Part shown: positions 53,544-61,328 of the stretch, in pieces
Numbering within the stretch: position 1 is the first letter of the stretch
Layout: every line of letters begins with the position of its first letter
Assembly: GCF_900105045.1 (NCBI RefSeq)
Contig: NZ_LT629739.1
Coordinates: forward strand, 3,658,001 to 3,722,000
From: Brevibacterium picturae
GTDB taxonomy: Bacteria > Actinomycetota > Actinomycetes > Actinomycetales > Brevibacteriaceae
Length of the DNA stretch: 64,000 nucleotides
Direction of reading: 5' to 3'
Translations under genes and position numbers: made by a program
Notes under the pieces: model-generated
The model's input: only the letters and a program-made list of their open reading frames with translations
Told to the model about the DNA's origin: nothing
The model's database searches: none

Positions 53544-55607
53544 ATGAGCGACCACCCGAATTCCTATGAATCACAGCCGCCCTCGCCCGAGCAGGGCGCG
53601 ACGATGAAATCGAAATCCAAACCCGTCCTGCTCGGCATTGCCGCAGTTGCGGTCGTGGCACTCATCGCAGGAGGCTCCTTCGCCTTCTTTTCCGGGTACA
53701 ACCCCTTCGGCGATCCGAAACCCAACTACGCTCAGACTCCCAGCCAATCCGATGTCATGGACTTCAGCGGTCTGAGTGCGGATATGCACCTCAGCGGCGC
53801 CCCGCTGACTGCCTCTGCCGAAGCGGGTGAGACCTCCCCAGAGATCCTGCGGTTCATCGGGTCAACCACCTCGATTCTCACCCGAGTGGATGACTATGAT
53901 CAGCCCGCCTGGACGGTGTCCGTTCCGCACCAGGACATCGACACCGGCAAGACCGAGCCGCTGGACGAGGCGCTCGACCCGGACGCTTCCGACGACACCT
54001 CCGACGACGAGGAGAAACTGGCCGGCACTCCCACCGCATGCCGAGTCTCCGGTGGCGCTGTCCAGTGCGGGGACCGAGCGGTCGCACTCAGCGACGGGTC
54101 GGTGACAACGGCTGAGAGCAAGGCCGATGTCGACCCGGATCCCGCATCGTCGAGGGTTCCTCTCGACATCGACGATGCAGGAGCAGTGACCGGGCCGGAC
54201 GATCAGACCTATGACGGTTTGAATCTCGCCCCTGAGGCCCATGCCTCGATGATCGCCGGTCCCCAGGTGGGGGAGACCGGACCGTGGGTGGTCTCCGATG
54301 GTCAGACCCTTGCCGCCGTCGATTCCGACAGCGTCCTCTGGACGCAGGACCTCGATCCCTCCGCCGCCGAGGTGACCGGGCTCGGTGACAAACGCGTCAC
54401 CCCGTCGTGGACAGCCGTCGATGGTGTTCTCATCATCGGAACCTCGGGCGGGGTGAAAGGCCTTGACCTCTCGACCGGTGACCAGCTGTGGGCAGTGTCT
54501 GCGCCGGCCGACGGGTTCGCGGTCGCCGGCAGTCAGCTGCGCATCCAGCATGAGGGCGCAGTGAGCTCCTTCGACTTCACGGACTCGTCGGACGACGATT
54601 CCGTGACGGCTGACAAGGGCTTCGATGAGAGCATTTCGGCGCTGCCCGCACCGAAGCTCCCATCGGAGGACGACATCCGCAACGCGAAGCTGGAGGTTCC
54701 TCCCGCCTGTGCAGACTTAACTATGGCCGAGGGAGCGAAGCAGGCATTCGCAGACGGCAAAACCGCAGAAGGAGACTACGGGTCATCGATCGCCATCAAT
54801 GACGTGACAACGTCGGTGGCCACACCGAAGCCGATGGTGGCTATCGACTTCGTCTGCTATCCGGGTGGGAACTGGGTGACGGATTCGGTCGGTGTCTATG
54901 ACCAGAAGCTGAACCTCGTCACCTCGATCGAGCCGTGGAGCGAGGACTCGGACTTCCAGCAGCTTGCCGACTTCAACCGCAGCATCGTCTCTGCGGTCGA
55001 CCTCACCGGCCCCTATATGACAGCGACGGTGAGCAATATCGCTGTATACGGCGATGAGGATTACAACGCCGCAGAGCGCACGGGGGAGGTGGAGCTCCGA
55101 TTTGCGTGGGCGAAGGGAGGATACGAACCTCAGGATGTGCTGTTCACCGTCGGTGGAGAAACTGTCCGGGTCCCGGAAGTCGAGGAAGTTCAGAAGTTCG
55201 TCGATGCGGCCGCGAAAGGCGACGATGGCACTGCCGGTGCGATGGCCACTGATGAGGTCATGCGAGACCTGGATACAGTCATCGGGGATGCGTCTGCGAA
55301 CCCACCGCTGACCTACCGAAATCTGGCTCTCCAGGACGGGACCGAAGTCGATACCTGCGAACTTATCGGAGTCGTGGGCGAGGAATACGGGGACTACACC
55401 ATGAGCAATGGTGTTGGCCTGATGGAAGGAATCGGCGGTTTCGGCGCCGATGCCTTCAAAGCCGGCGACGTCATCTGCGGGCTGAAAGGCCCCGGCGAGA
55501 CGATCGACCCGGACGATGAATACAGCTGGTACGCAGCGCACCTGCTGCTGAAAGGTAATGAGGCAGGAGCGGTCAAGGTGTATTCGGTGTCTTCATACAC
55601 CGGATGA
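53544..55607 (+). CDS. Membrane-anchored extracytoplasmic protein of unknown function
   Basis: 687 residues. A short cytoplasmic N terminus (1-27) is followed by one membrane helix (about 28-50, LLGIAAVAVVALIAGGSFAFF), and the rest is acidic and predicted outside. The middle part (about 90-350) has strand-loop repeats with GLDLSTGDQLWAVSAPADGFAVAGSQL, reminiscent of a PQQ-type beta-propeller. A Ser/Asp-rich linker (DDDSVTADKGFDES) separates a C-terminal domain of about 320 residues with paired cysteines (VPPACADL, VCYPGG, DTCELIG, DVICGLKG). No enzyme signature is recognised. It stands alone with its own promoter. Confidence 0.8.
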   Translation: MSDHPNSYESQPPSPEQGATMKSKSKPVLLGIAAVAVVALIAGGSFAFFSGYNPFGDPKPNYAQTPSQSDVMDFSGLSADMHLSGAPLTASAEAGETSPEILRFIGSTTSILTRVDDYDQPAWTVSVPHQDIDTGKTEPLDEALDPDASDDTSDDEEKLAGTPTACRVSGGAVQCGDRAVALSDGSVTTAESKADVDPDPASSRVPLDIDDAGAVTGPDDQTYDGLNLAPEAHASMIAGPQVGETGPWVVSDGQTLAAVDSDSVLWTQDLDPSAAEVTGLGDKRVTPSWTAVDGVLIIGTSGGVKGLDLSTGDQLWAVSAPADGFAVAGSQLRIQHEGAVSSFDFTDSSDDDSVTADKGFDESISALPAPKLPSEDDIRNAKLEVPPACADLTMAEGAKQAFADGKTAEGDYGSSIAINDVTTSVATPKPMVAIDFVCYPGGNWVTDSVGVYDQKLNLVTSIEPWSEDSDFQQLADFNRSIVSAVDLTGPYMTATVSNIAVYGDEDYNAAERTGEVELRFAWAKGGYEPQDVLFTVGGETVRVPEVEEVQKFVDAAAKGDDGTAGAMATDEVMRDLDTVIGDASANPPLTYRNLALQDGTEVDTCELIGVVGEEYGDYTMSNGVGLMEGIGGFGADAFKAGDVICGLKGPGETIDPDDEYSWYAAHLLLKGNEAGAVKVYSVSSYTG

Positions 55608-55669
55608 AGTCTGCGCATTCGACAATGATCGACCTGCCCTGGAAACGTCGTCCGCCCCTGGAAGCCGCG

Positions 55670-55688
55670 TGTAGCGTCGTACTACAAT
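55670..55688 (+). promoter_or_regulatory. Promoter/operator of the ParD-zeta module
   Basis: TACAAT (55683-55688) ends 6 nt before ATG 55695. TGTAG (55670-55674) and CTACA (55682-55686) form an inverted repeat with a 7-bp spacer that overlaps the -10, as expected for antitoxin autorepression. Confidence 0.6.
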
Positions 55689-55694
55689 GGGGTC

Positions 55695-56054
55695 ATGACT
55701 AGGAGCAGCCAACCGACGAGATTGCCGGCAGACGTCTACGAATCCGCTGTCGCGGCGGCTAAGGCCGCTTCGAGGACGGTGCCTCAGCAGATTGCGCATT
55801 GGGCTCGTATCGGGCGTGAAATGGAATCGTCGCCCACGGTCAATCATCGTCAGATTACGCAGGTCTTGGCCGGAACGAGCTCCTATGACTCGCTCGCCGA
55901 AAGAGAACAGGCCATCGTGCGCGAGGCGTGGGAAGAACGCACTCGCACACTGCGAGAGGGACTGGATTACGCAACCGGCTTCGACTCAGCCGGTGAAGAG
56001 TATTCGGAGCTGGACGAGGACGGCAACCTGGTCGTGCATCGGCCAACGGCCTGA
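55695..56054 (+). CDS. ParD-like antitoxin
   Basis: 119 residues. The N-terminal part (QPTRLPADVYESAVAAAKAASRTVPQQIAHWARIGREME) looks like the ParD-type ribbon-helix-helix antitoxin domain found next to zeta toxins in actinobacteria. The C-terminal half is acidic and probably unfolded until it binds the toxin (REGLDYATGFDSAGEEYSELDEDGNLVVH). The stop shares one base with the toxin start. The -10 TACAAT with an overlapping palindrome suggests self-repression. Confidence 0.82.
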   Translation: MTRSSQPTRLPADVYESAVAAAKAASRTVPQQIAHWARIGREMESSPTVNHRQITQVLAGTSSYDSLAEREQAIVREAWEERTRTLREGLDYATGFDSAGEEYSELDEDGNLVVHRPTA

Positions 56055-56629
56055 TGCCGGTTCTGCATCTGCTCGCGGGGCCGAACGGCGCTGGGAAATC
56101 AAGCTACCTCCATGATGTCCTGGCACCTGTGACGCATCTGCCGTTCATCAACGCCGACGTCATCGCAGCGCAGAGATGGCCGGACGCTCAGCTGGAACAT
56201 GCCTCTGAAGCAGCACGGATCGCAGAGAGGCTAAGGCGGGAACTCATCGCCGAGAAGCGATCTTTCATTTCAGAGACCGAGTTCTCGCACCCCAGTAAGG
56301 TCCAGCTGGTCACTGATGCTGCCGAAGCCGGATTCCTCGTCACACTGCACATCGTCATGGTCCCCGTCGACCTCACGGTTCAGCGAGTGTGCGAGCGTGT
56401 GCGTCGCGGGGGGCACACAGTGCCGGAGCACAAGATCCGGGAGAGATACGAGCGTTTGTGGGACCTTGTCGCGGAGACGATCGGAACGGCTGATTCGGTG
56501 AAACTGTACGACAACAGCAGCGCTCGCCGACCGTTCCACCTGTGCGCCAGCTTTGAACTCGGAGCACTGGTGGGCTCGCCGGATTGGCCGACCTGGGTCC
56601 CTGACCCGCTGAAGAGACTGGGAGAATGA
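56054..56629 (+). CDS. Zeta-toxin-family kinase
   Basis: 191 residues. Walker A GPNGAGKS (about 9-16) at the N terminus, FINADVIA (substrate/base Asp), FISETEFSHPSK (the zeta-type second motif), and RVCERVRRGGHTVPEHKIRERYERLWDL, with the arginines of the ATP lid, define the zeta/PezT family. These kinases phosphorylate UDP-N-acetylglucosamine or other small molecules and block growth. It is the second gene of an antitoxin-toxin pair. Its TGA overlaps the ATG of a 2OG-Fe(II) oxygenase gene, which is an unusual third member. Confidence 0.9.
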   Translation: MPVLHLLAGPNGAGKSSYLHDVLAPVTHLPFINADVIAAQRWPDAQLEHASEAARIAERLRRELIAEKRSFISETEFSHPSKVQLVTDAAEAGFLVTLHIVMVPVDLTVQRVCERVRRGGHTVPEHKIRERYERLWDLVAETIGTADSVKLYDNSSARRPFHLCASFELGALVGSPDWPTWVPDPLKRLGE

Positions 56630-58980
56630 TGTCCTCGCAACCGATCGCCGACCGACTCAAGACGCACTTGAGCCGCGTCGGTGCGGACATCGTCCATGCG
56701 GCATCGACACGTGTGCAGCCCGATGGCCTCAACATCCTCATCGATCGTGCGCCGTTGTCCTTCCCCATCGGCGAAGACGACATCGCAGCGCTGATCTCGA
56801 TCGCCGAACCCGCGCACTTCGGCAGTGGCGAGGACACCGTCTTCGACCCCACAGTCCGCGACACCTGGGTGATCGATCCGGCGCACGTCCACCTGGGCGA
56901 CCCAACCGGTGCCACGGGGACAGACAACTGGACGGGAGCGCTCGACGAGTCTCTCGGCCACCTCGGTGCCGCGCTGGGAATTCCTGCCGATGCGACGGTC
57001 CGCGCCGAACTCCACTCGATGCTCGTCTATGGGAAGGGGCAGTTCTTCCTGCCGCATCAGGACTCGGAGAAGGACGACTCGATGCTGGCCACACTCGTGG
57101 TCGGACTGCCGACCACACACACCGGTGGCGAACTCGTCGTCGACGACGACGGCGCTGACCGGATCTTCACCGGCGACCAGGACGACATCACACTCGCAGC
57201 GTTCTACGCTGACCGACGGCATGAAGTGAAGCCGGTGACGTCAGGTCATCGGGTGACACTGACCTTCAACCTCCTCGTCGACCACCCAGCGGCCGAAGAC
57301 ACAACGGCCGACGACCACACGATGACAACCACAGCCGCCGACGACGCCGGCACCGGCGATCCCGTCGACAGCGAACTGACGGCTCTGATCACCGAATACT
57401 TCACCACACCGGTCAAGCCGCGATTGGGTGGCGGGAATGCGACACCTCCCCAGCGGATGGTGTTCCTCCTTGACCACGAATACAGCCGACACGGTCTGAG
57501 CCGAACCACGCTCAAGGGCGGCGACCGCCTGCGAGCCGCATGCCTGCTCAGTGCCGCCCGATCTGCCGGATGCGAAGCGATGCTCGGTCTGAGCGAGATC
57601 CACGAAACGCGCGAGGCTGCGATCGACGACCGCGGCGGTTACTACAGCAACCGGGGTCGTTATTGGGCTGACGAGGACGAACCCGACATCGAGACCCTCG
57701 ACACCGATGGCGAACTGCTCGACGGCGACATCACCTTGAACTGGTGGATGGTTCCCGACACGGGGGTCGGCGAGTCGATCGAATCGCGAGTGGGGGAGGA
57801 AGAGACGCTGGCCGTCACCTCCACTCGGCAGCTCACTGCTCATGCGGCCGAATACGAAGGCTATATGGGCAACTACGGCAACACCGTCGACCATTGGTAC
57901 CGGCGGGCCGCGATCATCCTGTGGCCGATGGAATCGTCGTTCGTCGTCCGTGCCGAGGCCGGTTCGGGATGGGCGCTGCGAACCTTGGCCGACCGACTGG
58001 CTCAGGGGCAGATCGCCGAGGCGGCCGCCGATGCGCGATCGCTCGAGCCGTTCTGGTCGGGAGCCGGTCCCGAGTCGCTCGACCTGGCATTGGAAGTGGC
58101 GTTGGGCGTCGAGGACAGAACAGCCGCGACCGTCGTACTCACCCCGTACGGAATAGCGGGTCTGGGTGCAGAGCAAGCGGAGGCGCTGGGCGCGCTGACA
58201 GAGAGGTACGGAACGTCCTGGCTTGGTGACCTACTGGGTTCGTGGGCATCCGCCGGACCGCGCTTCACAACGCCCGGAGTCCGTGCCCTGATCGAATGGG
58301 TGAACACCTCCATGGCGTCGACGATCGCTGTGTTGCGAACAGACGAGTCCCCATCGGGTGCGACCGTTGCTGAGGTGTTGACCTCTCATGCGGCAGCCTT
58401 CATTCCCCAGCAGGTCGCTTCGGCGGCAAGGCAGATACCGCCGGCTCAGGCGTGGAGATCATTGGTGGACCTCGGCGCTTTCGTCGCCGAGGTGGTGTCG
58501 GCGGCGACGAGGGACCACGCCGCAGCGATCGTCGATGGCCTCGACGGCCTGGGCGGCGATCTGATTCCCCTCTACGTGTCCGTTCTGCAATCGGCGGCGG
58601 ACCCGACTGACGAGAACTTCGCCCCCATCGTCGCCGAACGTCGGCGTCGTCTCGAGGCTGAACTCGCGAAGCCCGAACGCGCCGCCGATGACTGGTCGAT
58701 TCCCTTCACCGGCTGCGGGTGCGCCGACTGCGATCACTTGGCCGGATTCCTGGCATCGTCGGAGCAGCGATCGCTGACCTGGCCGTTGGCGAAGCTGCGC
58801 CGACAACACATTCACAATGCCATCGATGCGCAGGGTCTGCCGGTGACACATACGACGGAACGGACAGGAAGCCCGCACAAGCTCAAATTGCATAAGACGG
58901 ACTTGCTCATGAAGGAAGATGTCGCACGGCGTAAGTACTGCGCAGAACAGTTGGCCTGGGTACGGGGACTGAACCGGTGA
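56626..58980 (+). CDS. Large 2-oxoglutarate/Fe(II)-oxygenase-fold protein
   Basis: 784 residues; the ATG overlaps the zeta toxin stop by 4 bp (ATGA). The N-terminal about 220 residues carry a prolyl-hydroxylase-like 2OG-Fe(II) domain: MLVYGKGQFFLPHQDSEKDDSM (HxD iron ligands, about 143-145), THTGGELVV, and YADRRHEVKPVTSGHRVTLTFNLL (distal His and the Arg that binds 2-oxoglutarate). The remaining about 560 residues have no recognised domain; near 697-706 is a cysteine cluster CGCADCDH that may bind metal. Such enzymes hydroxylate protein or nucleic-acid targets. No obvious role with the toxin pair is known. Confidence 0.82.
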   Translation: MMSSQPIADRLKTHLSRVGADIVHAASTRVQPDGLNILIDRAPLSFPIGEDDIAALISIAEPAHFGSGEDTVFDPTVRDTWVIDPAHVHLGDPTGATGTDNWTGALDESLGHLGAALGIPADATVRAELHSMLVYGKGQFFLPHQDSEKDDSMLATLVVGLPTTHTGGELVVDDDGADRIFTGDQDDITLAAFYADRRHEVKPVTSGHRVTLTFNLLVDHPAAEDTTADDHTMTTTAADDAGTGDPVDSELTALITEYFTTPVKPRLGGGNATPPQRMVFLLDHEYSRHGLSRTTLKGGDRLRAACLLSAARSAGCEAMLGLSEIHETREAAIDDRGGYYSNRGRYWADEDEPDIETLDTDGELLDGDITLNWWMVPDTGVGESIESRVGEEETLAVTSTRQLTAHAAEYEGYMGNYGNTVDHWYRRAAIILWPMESSFVVRAEAGSGWALRTLADRLAQGQIAEAAADARSLEPFWSGAGPESLDLALEVALGVEDRTAATVVLTPYGIAGLGAEQAEALGALTERYGTSWLGDLLGSWASAGPRFTTPGVRALIEWVNTSMASTIAVLRTDESPSGATVAEVLTSHAAAFIPQQVASAARQIPPAQAWRSLVDLGAFVAEVVSAATRDHAAAIVDGLDGLGGDLIPLYVSVLQSAADPTDENFAPIVAERRRRLEAELAKPERAADDWSIPFTGCGCADCDHLAGFLASSEQRSLTWPLAKLRRQHIHNAIDAQGLPVTHTTERTGSPHKLKLHKTDLLMKEDVARRKYCAEQLAWVRGLNR

Positions 58981-59245
58981 CACCGGCAACGACGACGCAG
59001 CGCACTCTGCTGTTCCGCCCGCTGCGTGGCGCGTTATGACGGCTCTTCAGTTTGTGCGACAGCTATCGATGGTCAGCCCCGTGCGGACTGCTGGAATCGT
59101 CCGAGAGGCTTGGCGTATATGTCTGGAGAACCTGATCTGCGAGGGGAGCCGCGTCTCTATCCTTCAACGTGTATCACCACAGCATGCTCTGTTCGACCTG
59201 CCAATGGCCGTCCCGACGAGGCTGATTCTGCGTCCGCGTGGATGT

Positions 59246-61156
59246 TCAGTGTTCGTTGACGGAGACAAGCGTCGCGTCGGGTACCGCTCCTGGAATCGAG
59301 TCGTCGACCGACTCATCGGCGGATTCGGCGACTTCCGCCTCTTCGAACTGGGACGATCCCTCAACAAAGTATCCCTGTGACACGTCCCTCTGTGCAGGCT
59401 TCTGCATCGCTGATTCGACCAGACCGAGCAGTTTCTCGCGTCGGTCAGAGAAGAAGCCATCGAAACTGTCGTTACGCAGAAGACTGTGATTAATGCAATG
59501 CGAGTCAAGCACTTCATCGACCTGATCGGTCGTGATCTGTGCATTACGCTCGATGAGATCCAAATAGTGTGAAGGGGCTCGAGCACCGATCGAGCGGTTT
59601 GTCTTCGCACTGATTGCTGTCTTATTGACAATCGACTCACGGTGCTCGTCGTCGATGTTGTGATCCGCACACCACTTCTTAGGAAATATGTGGTGGATAT
59701 CGACGGCTAATTCGCGATGCTGAACCAGGTCCAATCGTTTGTCCTCCATCCAGTCACGCGCCTGATTTTCAAGCAACAGTGCGTAGATGCCCTTATAAGC
59801 AGCAGCGTTGCGAGTGCGCAGAGAATGGAGTCTGGACTCGACGAACTGTGCGTCCTGCACTGTCGTCGGAACTCGTGCTCCGTCCACCGCCCGAGCCCAG
59901 TCGGGCACAAGCATGACATCGCGGACGAAGCGCGTATCCGTCGTGCCTCCATACAGCTCACCGAGGATACCGCACCAGAACCATTGGACGATCCGGCTGC
60001 GAGGTCCACGCAGATCCGCGTCGGCTCCCACGATCACCTTGATGACGGCCAGAGGGATCAGATGCGTCCCGTACGGCAGGAACCGCGTGTCGAAGATATG
60101 TCTGTCAGCCAGGAATCCCGCTGCCCAGAGGAAGGCCTCCCGCAGCGGGTCACGCCACTGCAGATACTCCGAGAGGCTGATCCTCAGGGCGTCTTCGTTG
60201 CGAGCGGACACGGCAGTCGGGCGTGTCCTTGTGTCAGTCAGATGCTTCCTGCGAGTCGCGAGGAGAGTCACTGCTCGGAGGAAGTCCGTGCTGCTGACCT
60301 CCTGCAGTACCGGCTGGGATTCGAACACAGCTCGCGTCTCGCGCCAGTCGTCATTGAGGCGGAAGTCCGTCCCGTGTTCGGCATAGTAGTCGGCGTCTCC
60401 GGCGAACGTCGCCGTCAGCAACTCGAAGACGTTCAGTTCGAGCCCGCCGGTATTCACCTTCTCGAAGACCGTAGCTACCGCGGATTTCGAGGTATTGCGG
60501 TCTAGTTCGATGGCGGGGATAGAATACCTCGCTGCGGGGGTCAGCACCTCTGCGTGGAACCGCCCCGCCAACTTCTGGTCGATCATGGCGTACTTGAGTA
60601 TCCAACCTTGGCTCTCCACCGGCTGGAACAGGAGATTAAGCGGAAAGTAACCCTGTTCCCTTTGCAAATCGGGTGTCGACAGGTCGAGTTCCACATCTCG
60701 TTTGAAATTGGTCCAGATTCTCCCATCCTCACCGACCGAGATGACGGCTTCATCCATCGATCCTTCGCCGTCCAGTGCTTTGCTGATGTTGACGAAATAC
60801 CGTAGAGACATGAGCTTGCCACGCGAGTCCTTGGTTTCGACGACTCCGTCGTTAGTCAATGCCTGAGTCAATGAGGTGAGGCGCTGCTGCCCATCGAGCA
60901 GCAGATGAGTCGGTGATATATCCGCATCCAGTCGAACGCCTTCGACCGGTCGCGGTTTGAACCGAACTTCGTCATTGTTCGTGTCGAGCAGCATCACTAC
61001 GCCCATAGGGTGGCCGCGCAGAATGGTGACCAGCAACTGGCGAATACGTTCATCATCCCATTTGTATCCCCGCTGGAAATCAGGGAGTTGGATCGCCCCG
61101 GAAACGGTCCTAGCGAGGTAGTCATCTAGTGTGTACTGCGGAGTCTGAAATCCCAT
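59246..61156 (-). CDS. DUF262/HNH protein (GmrSD-like nuclease family)
   Basis: 636 residues. The N-terminal DUF262 ParB-like NTPase domain shows LPDFQRGYKWDDERIRQLLVTILRGHPMGVVML and THLLLDGQQRLTSL (DGQQR signature). The C-terminal region holds a DUF1524-type HNH/His-Me finger, DIHHIFPKKWC (about 489-499), with NKTAISAKTNRSIGARAP after it. This architecture is that of GmrSD modification-dependent restriction enzymes and of several stand-alone anti-phage nucleases. The last about 45 residues are an acidic tail. TAAGGT ends 6 nt before the ATG. It is divergent from the PD-(D/E)XK gene, with 172 bp between them. Modified-DNA restriction is inferred, not shown. Confidence 0.9.
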   Translation of the reverse strand: MGFQTPQYTLDDYLARTVSGAIQLPDFQRGYKWDDERIRQLLVTILRGHPMGVVMLLDTNNDEVRFKPRPVEGVRLDADISPTHLLLDGQQRLTSLTQALTNDGVVETKDSRGKLMSLRYFVNISKALDGEGSMDEAVISVGEDGRIWTNFKRDVELDLSTPDLQREQGYFPLNLLFQPVESQGWILKYAMIDQKLAGRFHAEVLTPAARYSIPAIELDRNTSKSAVATVFEKVNTGGLELNVFELLTATFAGDADYYAEHGTDFRLNDDWRETRAVFESQPVLQEVSSTDFLRAVTLLATRRKHLTDTRTRPTAVSARNEDALRISLSEYLQWRDPLREAFLWAAGFLADRHIFDTRFLPYGTHLIPLAVIKVIVGADADLRGPRSRIVQWFWCGILGELYGGTTDTRFVRDVMLVPDWARAVDGARVPTTVQDAQFVESRLHSLRTRNAAAYKGIYALLLENQARDWMEDKRLDLVQHRELAVDIHHIFPKKWCADHNIDDEHRESIVNKTAISAKTNRSIGARAPSHYLDLIERNAQITTDQVDEVLDSHCINHSLLRNDSFDGFFSDRREKLLGLVESAMQKPAQRDVSQGYFVEGSSQFEEAEVAESADESVDDSIPGAVPDATLVSVNEH

Positions 61157-61328
61157 ACAGCGACCTTACATCGTGTGTGGGACATCGAACCATCGGCTTG
61201 CGATCGGACGAGTCCACAGACAAACTGGTCGATTTCTCAAGTATTAATGAGTCAATTACTCGTAAAGCCGTTTGGCGAAATCTCGCAGCCCTACTACTGT
61301 CGTCATCAGTTGGTCAGGGAGGAGCAAG

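Noticed and set aside
59036-59380. 114-codon plus-strand frame after the oxygenase gene
   Set aside because: It overlaps the 3' end of the DUF262 gene antisense, has no ribosome-binding site and no recognisable domain; judged a chance frame.
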